A DNA stretch of 64,000 nt, taken from JBKEDC01 sp047975205. GTDB taxonomy: Bacteria > Bacteroidota > Bacteroidia > Bacteroidales > Prolixibacteraceae. The notes under the pieces were generated by a model that saw nothing but the letters and a program-made list of their open reading frames with translations, had not been told where the DNA came from and searched no databases. Positions within the stretch are counted from its first letter, which is position 1. Every line of letters begins with the position of its first letter. Shown one piece after another: positions 45,721-56,000 of this stretch. The stretch covers positions 62,001 through 126,000 of the forward strand of contig JBKEDC010000005.1 of NCBI GenBank assembly GCA_047975205.1, read 5' to 3'. A program made the position numbers and the translations under genes.

Positions 45721-46743
45721 ATGGACAATCCAGTGCGACAAAAGCAAACGTTCTCCATTGACCAAATTGAAGAGCCTAAATATATTCAGGATATTATAGA
45801 TAACCTAATGGTAAATCCGAATTTAGCTCCTGTAAATTATTTTAACGATTTTACTTCTGATGAAGTGTTTGAGCATAGTGAGGATACTGCCGGTTTTGGT
45901 ATATACATTGATGATGATGGAGGAATGATTTCAATGACCACTCATGCTTATCATAGAAGATTAGCCGACGATCCGCAATTGTCGGCAGAAATTTTGATTA
46001 GCCGAGCCTTTCGAAGAATGGTTTGTTTCGGGGCTAGGCCAAAAGCATTGAGCGCGTTTTTATATCATATTGATGTTTCTAATGCTGACGGACAACATAT
46101 AGCAATGGGGGTTAAGCTTGGAATTGATAAGTGTGCACAAAAATTTGGCGTTAAGGTTGCCGATAGGAAAATTCGCTTTGACTATTTTAAAGAGGCAGGA
46201 GCTCCAACGCTTATAATTACAGCGGTGGGTAAAATAGAAGATACTGATAAGCTGCTGACACATAAGTTTAAGCATAAAGGAAATAACTTATTCATGTTGG
46301 GTGAATCGAAGAACGATATCAATGCCTCAGAGTATCTTCAGTTTTATCATAGAGTTAAAAATGCAAATTTTCCTACGTTTAACTTAGATACTGAAAAACA
46401 ACTGCATAATATTATGCCTGATTTGATAGACCAACATTTAATTACATCAGCAATTCCTGTGGGTAGAGGAGGATTGTTTTTCTCGCTTCTTCGAGCAGGT
46501 TTGCCGGCTAAATTAGGTTTTGATATTACAACTGATGCTGAAATTAGAACCGATGCATTTTTGTTTGGTGAAGCTATGGGACGTTTAATTGTTGGTGTTC
46601 CGGATGATAAGGTGGTCGATTTTGTAGATTACATGCAGACTACAAATATGCCATTCTTCACTTTAGGACATACTACAAAAGGAGAAATAAGAATAGACGA
46701 TGAGTCATACGGCTTTATCGATAAAATGAACATATCAAAATAA
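45721..46743 (+). CDS. AIR-synthase-related protein (PurM-like fold)
   Basis: A 340-residue protein with the PurM/AIR-synthase-related architecture: N-terminal ATP-binding-like half (FGIYIDDDGGMISMTTHAY, RMVCFGARPKALSAFLYHID, HIAMGVKLGIDKCAQKFGVK) and a C-terminal half with ITSAIPVGRGGLFFSLLRAG, a version of the 'SDGGL' loop. It is shorter and more diverged than true PurM, and the usual D-x-x-x-TN and G(G/S)ET motifs are only partly recognisable. I therefore call it a paralogue of unknown substrate, related to PurM, ThiL, HypE and SelD. Its stop overlaps the ubiE start by one base. Confidence 0.75.
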   Translation: MDNPVRQKQTFSIDQIEEPKYIQDIIDNLMVNPNLAPVNYFNDFTSDEVFEHSEDTAGFGIYIDDDGGMISMTTHAYHRRLADDPQLSAEILISRAFRRMVCFGARPKALSAFLYHIDVSNADGQHIAMGVKLGIDKCAQKFGVKVADRKIRFDYFKEAGAPTLIITAVGKIEDTDKLLTHKFKHKGNNLFMLGESKNDINASEYLQFYHRVKNANFPTFNLDTEKQLHNIMPDLIDQHLITSAIPVGRGGLFFSLLRAGLPAKLGFDITTDAEIRTDAFLFGEAMGRLIVGVPDDKVVDFVDYMQTTNMPFFTLGHTTKGEIRIDDESYGFIDKMNISK

Positions 46744-47465
46744 TGGAAATATCACCTTATCAAGATTCAGATAAGAATAAAAAGATGCAAGTTGAAGAAA
46801 TGTTTGACAACATTGCACCTAAATATGATTTCTTAAATCATTCATTAAGTTTAGGCATTGATAAGCTGTGGCGGAAGAAAGCTATTCGCATGCTGTCTAA
46901 GTTTACGCCGCAAAGCATACTTGATGTAGCCAGCGGTACGGGAGATTTTGCCATTGCTGCCAACAAGATAAAACCACAGAGAGTGGTTGGCTTTGATTTG
47001 TCAGAACAAATGTTGAAGGTAGGAAAGCAAAAAGTGCAAAAGCTGGGGCTGCAAAATGTTATTTCTTTTCAAAAAGGTGATTCAGAACAAATGCCATTTC
47101 ATACTGCAAGCTTTGATGCGATAACTTGTGGATTTGGGGTGCGAAACTTTGAACATTTGGAACAAGGACTGAGCGAATTTTATAGGGTATTGAAAAATAA
47201 TGGGGTAGCTGTCATTTTAGAGTTTTCTAAACCCAAATATTTTCCATTTAAGCAGCTCTATTTTTTTTATTTTTTCAGAATATTGCCGTTTTTTGGAAAA
47301 ATGGTCTCTAAAGATGATTCAGCATATACTTATCTGCCAAAGTCAGTAATGAATTTTCCTGACGATGAAAGATTCATGAATGTGCTCACTAAGGTTGGCT
47401 TTCAGGAAGTTAAACAACAGCGTTTGACTTGTGGTATTGCGACTATTTACTTGGGTATAAAATAG
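46743..47465 (+). CDS. ubiE: Demethylmenaquinone methyltransferase
   Basis: A 240-residue class I SAM-dependent methyltransferase (UbiE/MenG). It performs the C-methylation that ends menaquinone synthesis, the respiratory quinone of Bacteroidetes. Motifs: MFDNIAPKYDFLNHSLSLGI, SAM loop ILDVASGTGDFAI, VVGFDLSEQMLKVGKQKV, FDAITCGFGVRNFEHL and VILEFSKPKYFPF. Translationally coupled to the preceding gene and followed by porT. Confidence 0.96.
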   Translation: MEISPYQDSDKNKKMQVEEMFDNIAPKYDFLNHSLSLGIDKLWRKKAIRMLSKFTPQSILDVASGTGDFAIAANKIKPQRVVGFDLSEQMLKVGKQKVQKLGLQNVISFQKGDSEQMPFHTASFDAITCGFGVRNFEHLEQGLSEFYRVLKNNGVAVILEFSKPKYFPFKQLYFFYFFRILPFFGKMVSKDDSAYTYLPKSVMNFPDDERFMNVLTKVGFQEVKQQRLTCGIATIYLGIK

Positions 47466-47525
47466 TATTGCTTTAATTTTGATACTGAATATGTTTGTAA
47501 TGTAGAAATCAAAACCGGTTGTTTA

Positions 47526-48308
47526 TTGAAAAATGTAGCTCTATTTCTTGCTTTGTTTCTATACTGTGCATTTGCCAATGCACAACGTAAGCACGTGCTT
47601 AATCTTTCCTCCTATGATAATAAAAAATTCCATTGGGGATTCTCTTTAGGATTAAACACCGTAGATTATCGTATGCATTTTTATCCGACTATGGGAGATA
47701 ATCCTAACTTTACGTATGACCCTCGTTGGGCGAGTGATGGAAAATATCAGGTGGAAGCCGGTACTAAATTACGTGCTGATTTAACAAGTGTGAAAACCGG
47801 TTTTACCGTTGCTATTATTACGGATTTTCGTTTGGGCAGGTATTTTAATCTTCGTTTTCTTCCGGGACTTTCTTTTGGCGAACGACAATTGGTATATACC
47901 TATAATGGAGAACACATGCCTATTTACAATATATATACCGGATCTGTTGATCAGGAATACATTCCTATTCATTCAACTTATTTAGAGTTTCCGTTGTTGG
48001 TGAAATATAAGTCGAGTAGATTAAATAATCAAAAGCCCTATTTAGTTGCCGGAATAGCTTATCGGCAAGACGTTTCCAGAACAGGAGAAGAAGACTTATT
48101 GAACTTATATGGTGGGAGCTGGTATGTTGAATTTGGTGTTGGATTAGACAGTTACTTGCCATTTTTCAAGTTTTCTACCGAATTGAAATTTAGTCTTGGT
48201 TTGAATAGCCTAATTGCAGATGCTCCGATAGATCAGCGTGCCTATTACTCTGAAGCTATACAATCTATAGCTTCAAATATTTTCACCCTCAGTTTTCACT
48301 TCGAGTAA
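47526..48308 (+). CDS. porT: Type IX secretion system outer-membrane protein PorT
   Basis: A 260-residue exported beta-barrel protein. No ATG is in frame at the signal peptide, so TTG at 47526 is the most sensible start (MKNVALFLALFLYCAFANAQ, cleavage after ANA). Characteristic features: FHWGFSLGLNTVDYRMHFYP, FRLGRYFNLRFLPGLSFGER, YLEFPLLVKYKSSRLNNQKP and a terminal strand ending LSFHFE. PorT is needed for type IX secretion of C-terminal-domain-tagged cargo in Porphyromonas, where it also neighbours ubiE. Its presence suggests this organism has T9SS. Confidence 0.9.
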   Translation: MKNVALFLALFLYCAFANAQRKHVLNLSSYDNKKFHWGFSLGLNTVDYRMHFYPTMGDNPNFTYDPRWASDGKYQVEAGTKLRADLTSVKTGFTVAIITDFRLGRYFNLRFLPGLSFGERQLVYTYNGEHMPIYNIYTGSVDQEYIPIHSTYLEFPLLVKYKSSRLNNQKPYLVAGIAYRQDVSRTGEEDLLNLYGGSWYVEFGVGLDSYLPFFKFSTELKFSLGLNSLIADAPIDQRAYYSEAIQSIASNIFTLSFHFE

Positions 48309-48322
48309 ATTAAAATTTAATC

Positions 48323-49873
48323 ATGATTACAGATCTAAATCTTTCGTTGAGTCCTAAAGAGGCTTCTTCTTCGAAATATTATATTGTTGACGTTGCCCAA
48401 AAGTTAGGTGTAGATATTAATGAAATAACACATATTACGGAACGTCGATGCTCGATTGATGCACGTCAAAGAAATATTAAAATTAATTTAAGTGTTAGAG
48501 TTTATATCGGAGAAGAGCCTATCGATGAAAATGTAATTCGTAATTATCCGGATGTCAGCAAAGCTCCCGATATCTTGGTGGTTGGAAGCGGACCTGCCGG
48601 CTTGTTCGCCGCATTGCGTCTAATTGAGAATGGATTCCGTCCTATTATCTTAGAACGAGGGAAAGATGTCCGGGAACGTAAAAAAGATGTGGCTCAAATT
48701 TACCGACAACATTTAGTAAATCCGAATTCTAACTATGGTTTCGGTGAAGGAGGAGCCGGTACTTATTCTGACGGAAAGCTATATACTCGTTCTAAAAAGC
48801 GAGGTAACTCACGTAAGATATTAGAAGTTTTAGTACAATTTGGAGCTAATCAGAATATATTAATAGATGCTCATCCCCATGTAGGAACAGATAAACTTCC
48901 GAGAGTAATTGAAAATATAAGAAAGCAAATTATAAGTTCAGGTGGAGAGGTTCATTTTAACACTAGAGTAGAAGACCTATTACTGAAAAATAAGCAGTGT
49001 TATGGTGTTAAGCTGGCAAATGGCGATAAGTTGGAAGCTAAAGCTGTTATTCTGGCTACCGGTCATTCTGCACGAGATGTATATGAGATGTTAAGGCATA
49101 ATGACATTAAGTTAGAAACAAAATCATTTGCAATGGGGGTTCGCATAGAGCATCCTCAGGCCTTAATAGATAGTATGCAATATAAATGCAAAAATCGAGG
49201 TGAATACCTTCCTGCAGCAACTTATGCTTTTGCAGAACAGGTGAACGAAAGAGGAGTGTATTCATTTTGTATGTGTCCGGGTGGGTTTATCGTACCGGCG
49301 TCAACAGCTCCAGGAGAGATGGTTGTAAATGGTATGTCGCCTTCTTTGAGAAATTCCGCATTTGCAAATTCCGGCTTAGTGGTTGAAATCAAGCCCGAGG
49401 ATTTATCGAAATATGCGAAGCACGGTGATTTTGCCGGGGTGGAATTTCAGAAGGAAACAGAAAGACTGTGCTTTAAATTAAATGATGGTACGCAGAATGC
49501 TCCGGCTCAACGAATCTCTGATTTTGTTCAGGGCAAAAAATCGAAGAACTTTCCTGATACATCTTACCGTCCGGGATTAGTTTCAAGTGCATTACATGAT
49601 GAACTTCCTCAAAATGTAGCGAGTAGGTTGCGAATAGGAATAAAACAAATAGACCGAAAATCAAAAGGATTCAATACACAAGAAGGCATTGTTGCTGCTG
49701 TAGAGAGCAGAACATCATCTCCACTTCGCATTCCAAGAGATAAAGAGACCTTACAACATATTCAGATATCGGGTTTATATCCTTGCGGAGAAGGTGCCGG
49801 TTATGCAGGAGGAATTGTTTCTTCAGCTGTTGATGGCGAACGTTGTGCAGATGCTATTTCTAATATTTTTTAA
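48323..49873 (+). CDS. FAD-dependent oxidoreductase-like protein
   Basis: A 516-residue protein with an N-terminal ~80-residue domain and an FAD-binding Rossmann fold: VVGSGPAGLFAALRLIENG with the GxGxxG loop at about residue 88, LERGKDVRERKKDVAQIYRQ, NYGFGEGGAGTYSDGKLYTR, and a C-terminal GLYPCGEGAGYAGGIVSSAV that completes the FAD site. It is the widespread 'NAD(P)/FAD-dependent, BFD-less' dehydrogenase family of unknown reaction. No signal peptide. Follows porT by 14 bases and ends at a strong terminator. Confidence 0.88.
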   Translation: MITDLNLSLSPKEASSSKYYIVDVAQKLGVDINEITHITERRCSIDARQRNIKINLSVRVYIGEEPIDENVIRNYPDVSKAPDILVVGSGPAGLFAALRLIENGFRPIILERGKDVRERKKDVAQIYRQHLVNPNSNYGFGEGGAGTYSDGKLYTRSKKRGNSRKILEVLVQFGANQNILIDAHPHVGTDKLPRVIENIRKQIISSGGEVHFNTRVEDLLLKNKQCYGVKLANGDKLEAKAVILATGHSARDVYEMLRHNDIKLETKSFAMGVRIEHPQALIDSMQYKCKNRGEYLPAATYAFAEQVNERGVYSFCMCPGGFIVPASTAPGEMVVNGMSPSLRNSAFANSGLVVEIKPEDLSKYAKHGDFAGVEFQKETERLCFKLNDGTQNAPAQRISDFVQGKKSKNFPDTSYRPGLVSSALHDELPQNVASRLRIGIKQIDRKSKGFNTQEGIVAAVESRTSSPLRIPRDKETLQHIQISGLYPCGEGAGYAGGIVSSAVDGERCADAISNIF

Positions 49874-49901
49874 GTTTCAATGTAAAATAAACATAAAATA
49901 T

Positions 49902-49956
49902 AAAAACACTAAGGAAACTTTAAAGTTATTAATAGTTTCCTTAGTGTTTTTATTTT
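49902..49956 (+). terminator. Terminator after the FAD protein gene
   Basis: A perfect 18-base inverted repeat (AAAAACACTAAGGAAACT with its exact inverse at 49934-49951, 14-base loop) followed by a T-rich tail. Confidence 0.9.
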
Positions 49957-49969
49957 TTATATTTACCGC

Positions 49970-50596
49970 ATGGAAAATCGAAGAAATGAAATTATAGATA
50001 AAGCATTTGTGCTTTTTTGTCGATATGGGATTAAGAGTGTGAGCATGGATGACTTGGCAAAAGAGCTCGGTATGTCTAAAAAAACCTTATATCAATTCAT
50101 AAGCGATAAGAATACAGTAGTTCAAGAAGTGGTTGAAAAGATGCATGCCGATTTTAAAAAACTAATACTTGTTTTTTTTAATTCGGACTTTAATGCTATA
50201 GAACAGCATTTTGAGATAGGAAGGAATATTAAAATGTTGCATGGAGATTTTCAGCCCACATTTGGGTATGATTTACACAAATATTATCCTAAATTACTGG
50301 AAGATATTGTTGAAGAAAAGAATAAATTACTTGAAAAAGCATTTTTGAATAATCTGAATCAGGGTAAGGAAGAGGGGCTTTATCACGCAGATATTAACGA
50401 AGTTATTGTGAGTAAAATATTACTATGCATTAATAGTGAATTATTGGTTCCGAATAGTAAATTCTTTTCAGATGAAGATTTCCGCTTGAAAGAGCACCAC
50501 TACGAAGTTTACAAATATCATTTTCGAGCAATATGCACCTCCAAGGGAGTTGAAGAATTTGATAGACAAACGGAGACCTATAATGTAAGCAACTAG
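49970..50596 (+). CDS. TetR-family transcriptional regulator of the efflux operon
   Basis: A 208-residue TetR protein. The N-terminal HTH (about residues 6-52) reads IIDKAFVLFCRYGIKSVSMD, then DLAKELGMSKKTLYQFISDK, the canonical recognition helix region. The C-terminal ligand domain is diverged, as usual. It is the first gene of a TetR-TolC-MFP-RND operon (gaps of 30-40 bases) and presumably represses it until an inducer binds. The terminator just upstream isolates it from the FAD gene. The start is fixed by the MENRRNEIIDKA context; the frame could begin 4-5 codons downstream at no other Met. Confidence 0.93.
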   Translation: MENRRNEIIDKAFVLFCRYGIKSVSMDDLAKELGMSKKTLYQFISDKNTVVQEVVEKMHADFKKLILVFFNSDFNAIEQHFEIGRNIKMLHGDFQPTFGYDLHKYYPKLLEDIVEEKNKLLEKAFLNNLNQGKEEGLYHADINEVIVSKILLCINSELLVPNSKFFSDEDFRLKEHHYEVYKYHFRAICTSKGVEEFDRQTETYNVSN

Positions 50597-50631
50597 CCTA
50601 CAAATAATGTATATCAATTTTAAATATAAAT

Positions 50632-51963
50632 ATGGGAATTAAACTTTTACTTTATTCTGCCTTTTTCACATTCGGTCTTTCAGGATTTGCCCAAGAGCAA
50701 GATTCTTTGAAAATAGGATATGAAGCAGGTACTGAAAATGACTCAGTAGAGAGTTTCACACTGAGTTTAGAGGAAGCCAAAATAATGGCTTTGGATTATA
50801 ACTATGATTTAAAGAATGCCTCTTTGGCTATTCAAGAAGCTGAGGCAGCTAAGCGAGAAACTGTTGCAGCAGCATTGCCTCAAATTAATGCGAGTGCTGA
50901 TTTTACTACATTTTTCGGAGCTTCAAATACGATGGATGGACTTGGTGAAATAGAATTTAATAACACCAGTAATTTCAATGCCTCTGCTTCTATGTTTTTT
51001 AGCGGAACTTACTTAGTTGCTGTTCAGCTTTCAAAACTGGCAATCAGTTTAGCCGAGAAAACACAAGAGCAAACAGATTTATCTGTAAAGCAACAAGTAG
51101 TTGATGCCTATTATGCCATCCTTTTAGCTGAGCGCACCAAAGAAATTCTAGATCAAAACATTGACAATTTAATTAAGGTGTATGGACAAACAGAAATGAT
51201 GTACAAGGCAGGGGTTGCAGAGTTAACAGATGTAGATCAAATCTCCATTCAAGTAACTATGCTTGAAAGCTCTTTACGCACAACAAATCGTCAAATAGCT
51301 TCTGCTTATGATATGCTAAAGTTACAAATTGGCATAAATCCGTCATCAACATTGCAACTTACCGAAACATTAGATGATTTCTTCGCACCGGAAAGCTTTT
51401 ATATAGCCTTGCTCCGAGCCTTTAATATTGATGAAAATATTGATTATCAACTTATGGAACAACAGGTGGGTATTTCAGAAAAGCAAATTAAATTGGCAAA
51501 AATGGAATATGCGCCCACTCTTTCTGCCAGTTATAATCATTTAGAGCAAATTATAGCTCCAAATTTCAATATGAGTCCGAAGAATACAATGACATTCAGC
51601 TTAAACATCCCTATCTTTTCATCAGGTCAACGAAAAGCTAAAGTTGACCAAGCTAAGCTACGCCATGAGACAACTAAAAATAGTCAGGATCAACTTAGCG
51701 ATGCTCTGGTAATTCAAGATAGAACAATTAAGCGTAATCTCCAAACAGCGCTTGACCAATACGATGCTCAGGATAAAAACGTTGAGGTGGCAAAGCGTGT
51801 ATATGAGAATATCAACAGAAAATATGAAGCCGGAATGGAATCAAGTTTGAATCTGACGACTGCCAATACGAACTATTTAAATGCAGAGTCAAGTTACATT
51901 CAAGCCATGATGGATGTTTTACAAGCCTACATCGAGTTAGAAAAATTCTACAATAATTTGTAG
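50632..51963 (+). CDS. TolC-family outer-membrane efflux channel
   Basis: A 443-residue TolC/OEP protein with signal peptide (1-21, ending SGFAQ). Two homologous OEP halves follow: LSLEEAKIMALDYNYDLKNA and a first long hairpin to about residue 200 with AEAAKRETVAAALPQINASA; then QVGISEKQIKLAKMEYAPTL, FSLNIPIFSSGQRKAKVDQA and the closing helix ANTNYLNAESSYIQAMMDVL. It forms the outer-membrane duct of the tripartite pump encoded by the next two genes. Confidence 0.94.
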   Translation: MGIKLLLYSAFFTFGLSGFAQEQDSLKIGYEAGTENDSVESFTLSLEEAKIMALDYNYDLKNASLAIQEAEAAKRETVAAALPQINASADFTTFFGASNTMDGLGEIEFNNTSNFNASASMFFSGTYLVAVQLSKLAISLAEKTQEQTDLSVKQQVVDAYYAILLAERTKEILDQNIDNLIKVYGQTEMMYKAGVAELTDVDQISIQVTMLESSLRTTNRQIASAYDMLKLQIGINPSSTLQLTETLDDFFAPESFYIALLRAFNIDENIDYQLMEQQVGISEKQIKLAKMEYAPTLSASYNHLEQIIAPNFNMSPKNTMTFSLNIPIFSSGQRKAKVDQAKLRHETTKNSQDQLSDALVIQDRTIKRNLQTALDQYDAQDKNVEVAKRVYENINRKYEAGMESSLNLTTANTNYLNAESSYIQAMMDVLQAYIELEKFYNNL

Positions 51964-52002
51964 ATGCATAAACACACATAATAAAAGACAATTACGAATA
52001 AT

Positions 52003-53031
52003 ATGAAAAGATTTTTACTACTAGGAATGGGGATATTGTTATTGGTTGCTTGTAATAATGATGCCAAAACGACTCAAGAACAAATCGAGACGGGAAAACC
52101 GGTTAAAACAACTCCAATTAAGCAAAAAGTAATAGGGGTTAATGAAGAATATACAGCAACAATCAATGCCTACGATAAAGTGTATTTAGCTCCAAATATG
52201 GCAGGGCGAATTCAAGATATTAAGGTTGAGGTAAATGATTATGTAAAAAAAGGACAACGAGTAGTTGATATGGATGCAAACCAATTGGTACAATTGGAAG
52301 TGAATTTTGCAAATCTGAAAAAAGAAATGACTCGTATGGATACTTTAATTCGTTATGGTTCGATATCTCAACAAGCTTATGATCAGACAAAAGCATCATA
52401 CGATGCAACTAAAGCGAGCCTAGATAACCTTCGTGAAAACACCGTATTAGATGCTCCTTTTAGCGGTATCGTTACCGGGCGTTATTACGATGATAAAGAA
52501 CTATACATGGGAGGGGCAAATGCCGACGGTAAGGCAGCTATCATCACTATCGAGCAAATAGATCGTTTAAAAGTAGAAATAAATATGTCGGAACGCTATT
52601 TCCCAATTGTGAAGAATGGTTTGAAAGCTGACCTTACAACTGATATTTATCCTAATGATGTATTTGTTGGCGAGGTGTCATTGGTATATCCTACGATTGA
52701 CCCCAGCACACGTACATTTACGGTAGAAATTACAATTCCAAATGCAGACCATCGCCTGCGCCCGGGGATGTTTGCTCGCGTTAGTGTGAATCTAGGAGAG
52801 CAAGAAGCTATGATTGTACCATCGTCGGCAGTGATGAAGCTAGACGGTACAAATAAAAGATATGTGTTTGTAGTTCGTGACAATAAAGCCGTTTATGTTG
52901 ATGTGAAGATTTCGGCAAGATTTGATGATAGTTTGGAAATAAAATCGGATGATCTTAAAGAAGGTGATCAGCTCGTGGTGTCGGGTCAGGTAAACCTTAA
53001 TAACAAAGACCAAGTAAAGGTTGTAGAATAG
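52003..53031 (+). CDS. RND efflux periplasmic adaptor lipoprotein (MFP)
   Basis: A 342-residue membrane-fusion protein with lipoprotein signal (MKRFLLLGMGILLLVACNND, lipobox LVAC), so it is probably anchored to the inner membrane. The usual order is seen: barrel-sandwich hybrid strand NEEYTATINAYDKVYLAPNM followed by AGRIQDIKVEVNDYVKKGQR; a short alpha-hairpin (about 100-140); second hybrid half VLDAPFSGIVTGRYYDDKE; beta-barrel TDIYPNDVFVGEVSLVYPTI and IDPSTRTFTVEITIPN, then RPGMFARVSV; and a C-terminal membrane-proximal domain. Confidence 0.95.
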   Translation: MKRFLLLGMGILLLVACNNDAKTTQEQIETGKPVKTTPIKQKVIGVNEEYTATINAYDKVYLAPNMAGRIQDIKVEVNDYVKKGQRVVDMDANQLVQLEVNFANLKKEMTRMDTLIRYGSISQQAYDQTKASYDATKASLDNLRENTVLDAPFSGIVTGRYYDDKELYMGGANADGKAAIITIEQIDRLKVEINMSERYFPIVKNGLKADLTTDIYPNDVFVGEVSLVYPTIDPSTRTFTVEITIPNADHRLRPGMFARVSVNLGEQEAMIVPSSAVMKLDGTNKRYVFVVRDNKAVYVDVKISARFDDSLEIKSDDLKEGDQLVVSGQVNLNNKDQVKVVE

Positions 53032-53061
53032 ATCCGATTAACACATTAAATTTTAAAGATT

Positions 53062-56000
53062 ATGGCTATATATAGTACGGCAGTAAAAAAGCCGGTAACA
53101 ACAATTATGGTCTTTTTGGCAGTGATCGTATTCGGTATTTATTCGCTAAAATACCTGCCAATAGACATGTACCCTGAAGTAGATCCTCCGTATGTAACAG
53201 TAATGACTGTTTATGCAGGAGCCAACGCTGAAGAGATTGAAACGAATGTAACCCGATTAATTGAAGACGGGTTGAACACCGTAGATGATCTTGAAGAAAT
53301 AACTTCAACTTCTGAAGATAACTTATCAGTTGTTTCCTTGGAATTTGATTGGGATGTAGATCTCACAGAGGCTATGAACAACGTGAGAGATGCACTCGAC
53401 CCGATAAAAGATGAACTTCCCGACGATTGCGATAATCCATTACTATTTCGTTTCTCAACAAGCTCTATGCCTATTCTTTTCTTCGCTGTTAGTGCAGAGG
53501 AGAGTTTCGACGGGTTAGAAAAAATCTTAGATGAGAAGCTGATAAACGAATTGAACCGAGTGAACGGAGTGGGTAGTTTAAGTATACTTGGAGCTCCGGG
53601 AAGACGTATATATGTTGATTGTGACCCTCAGAAACTGGAAGCTTACGATGTGACGATAGAGCAAGTTGGAGGCGTTATTTCTGCTGAAAACTTAAATATG
53701 CCTTCCGGTCATATTAAAATGGGTAACTTCGATTATCAATTGCGCATAGAAGGCGAATTTATAGAGTCCGATGTAATTGAAAATTTAGTTGTTTCTCGCT
53801 CTCAAGGTAAAACAATTCGTATTAAAGATGTAGCCGAAGTTAGAGATAAGCCACGTGAAGTAGAAATGATTAATCGTTTTGAAGGAAATTCGGGTATGCG
53901 CCTGATGGTTATGAAGCAATCGGGAGCCAACACTGTTCGCGTAGCAAATGATATCAAGAAACGCATGGAAGAAGTGAAGAATGATTTACCTAAAGATATT
54001 AAGTTTTATACGTTGTATGATTCATCCGATGATATCATGTCATCTATCAAGAATCTTTCTCAAACATTCATTTTTGCATTGCTATTTGTAATTTTAGTAG
54101 TATTGTTATTTTTAGGCAGGTGGCGAGCTACTTTTATCATTGTGCTTACCATTCCGATATCATTGATTGTAGCCTTTATCTATTTGTATGTTTCCGGAAA
54201 TTCTATTAACATCATCTCGCTTTCATCTTTATCTATTGCAATCGGTATGGTAGTAGATGATGCGATTGTAGTGCTTGAAAACATTATAAAGCATATTGAG
54301 CGAGGAAGTTCCCCACGAGAAGCTGCTATTTATGCGACCAAAGAGGTATGGCTTTCCGTAATAGCAACGACTTTGGTTGTAGTTGCAGTATTCTTCCCGC
54401 TTACCTTAGTAGGCGGACAAACCGGAGTGTTTTTTAAACAATTGGGCTGGATTGTAACTATTACGGTTGTTACCTCAACATTGGCAGCACTGACATTAAC
54501 TCCGATGTTAAGTTCTAAAATGCTTCGTCTTCGTGAAAAGATTGCCGGCAAAGAAAGTTTTTATGATAGAACAATAATAAAAGCACTCGATAAATTGGAT
54601 GATGGCTATGGAAGAGTGGTACGTTGGAGTATCTATCATAAAAAAATAATCATACCTGCAGCTATTCTACTGTTTATTGGAACTATGATGTTATCAAATA
54701 ATTTGAAGTTTGAAAATATGCCTGAGCAAGATTTAGGCTCGATGACTATCAACTATGAAATGCAAACCGGAACTCGGGTCGAGGAATCGGCAGAAGTGGC
54801 TACTACCATAGAAGATTTTCTTCATGAGGAGTTAGGAGATGATTTGATTATGGCATACACCTCCGCAGGTTCTGATGATGAAGGCGGAGTTTCATCTTTA
54901 TTTGGAGAAACAGGTACGCATGTTGTTGAGATGCGTTTGAAGATTACCGAAGTAACTGAACGCGATCGCTCAGTTTGGGAAATGGCAGATGCGATACGTA
55001 ATCGTATGGCTGAAATTCCGGAAATTGTAAGTTATTCTGTTTCTACGGCATCGCAATCAATGGGAAGTTCTACCTCTGTTGATGTTGAAATTTATGGATA
55101 TGACTTCCAAACTACGACGACATTTGCCAATGACGTGGCTAAGCGTTTGAAAAAAATAAAAGGAGCAGGAGATGTGCAAATTTCCAGAGAACGCGAAAAA
55201 CCACAACTACAAGTAGTGTTCGACCAAGATAAATTGGCTGAATATGGCTTAACAACAGCTACAGCATCGAAAGCAGTTAACTATGCTATTTCAGGTCTTA
55301 CGGCATCGCAATTCCGTGAAGATGGCGATGAATATGATATTGTAGTTCGCTACGATGATGCGCACCGCTCGTCTAAAGACGACATCAGCAATATCATGAT
55401 TCAGAGTCCGATCTCCGGCAAATTGGTAAAAGTTAAAGAGCTGGGCAGTGTTGAAGAATACTGGGCAACGCCAACTATTGAGCGAAAATCTCGCCAACGA
55501 ATTGTTACCGTTTCTGCAACTCCATCGCAAGGCATGGCTCTTTCTGAACTGGCAGAAGCAATTGATGCAGAAGTGGCAAAATTGGATAGGCCATCGGGAG
55601 TGGCGGTTAATATCGGAGGAGCATATGAAGATATGCAAGAGAATAATGCAGACTTAGGCTTATTATTTATTATTATTATCATATTGGTATATATTGTTAT
55701 GGCATCACAATTTGAATCATTGAAAATGCCACTTATTATTATGCTTTCCATTTTGTTCTCTTTTTCAGGAGTGGTGTTAGCTTTGTATATCACAGATACC
55801 ACAGCGTCGATGGTAGCTATTCTCGGAGCAATTTTACTTGTTGGTATTGTGGTTAAAAATGGTATTGTGATGATTGATTTCCTTAACTTGCTTCGTGAAC
55901 GAGGAGTTCCATTACATGAAGCAACAGTTGAAGCATGTAAAAGTCGCCTTCGTCCAATTCTAATGACAGCCATGACTACAGTTTTAGGTATGTTGCCAAT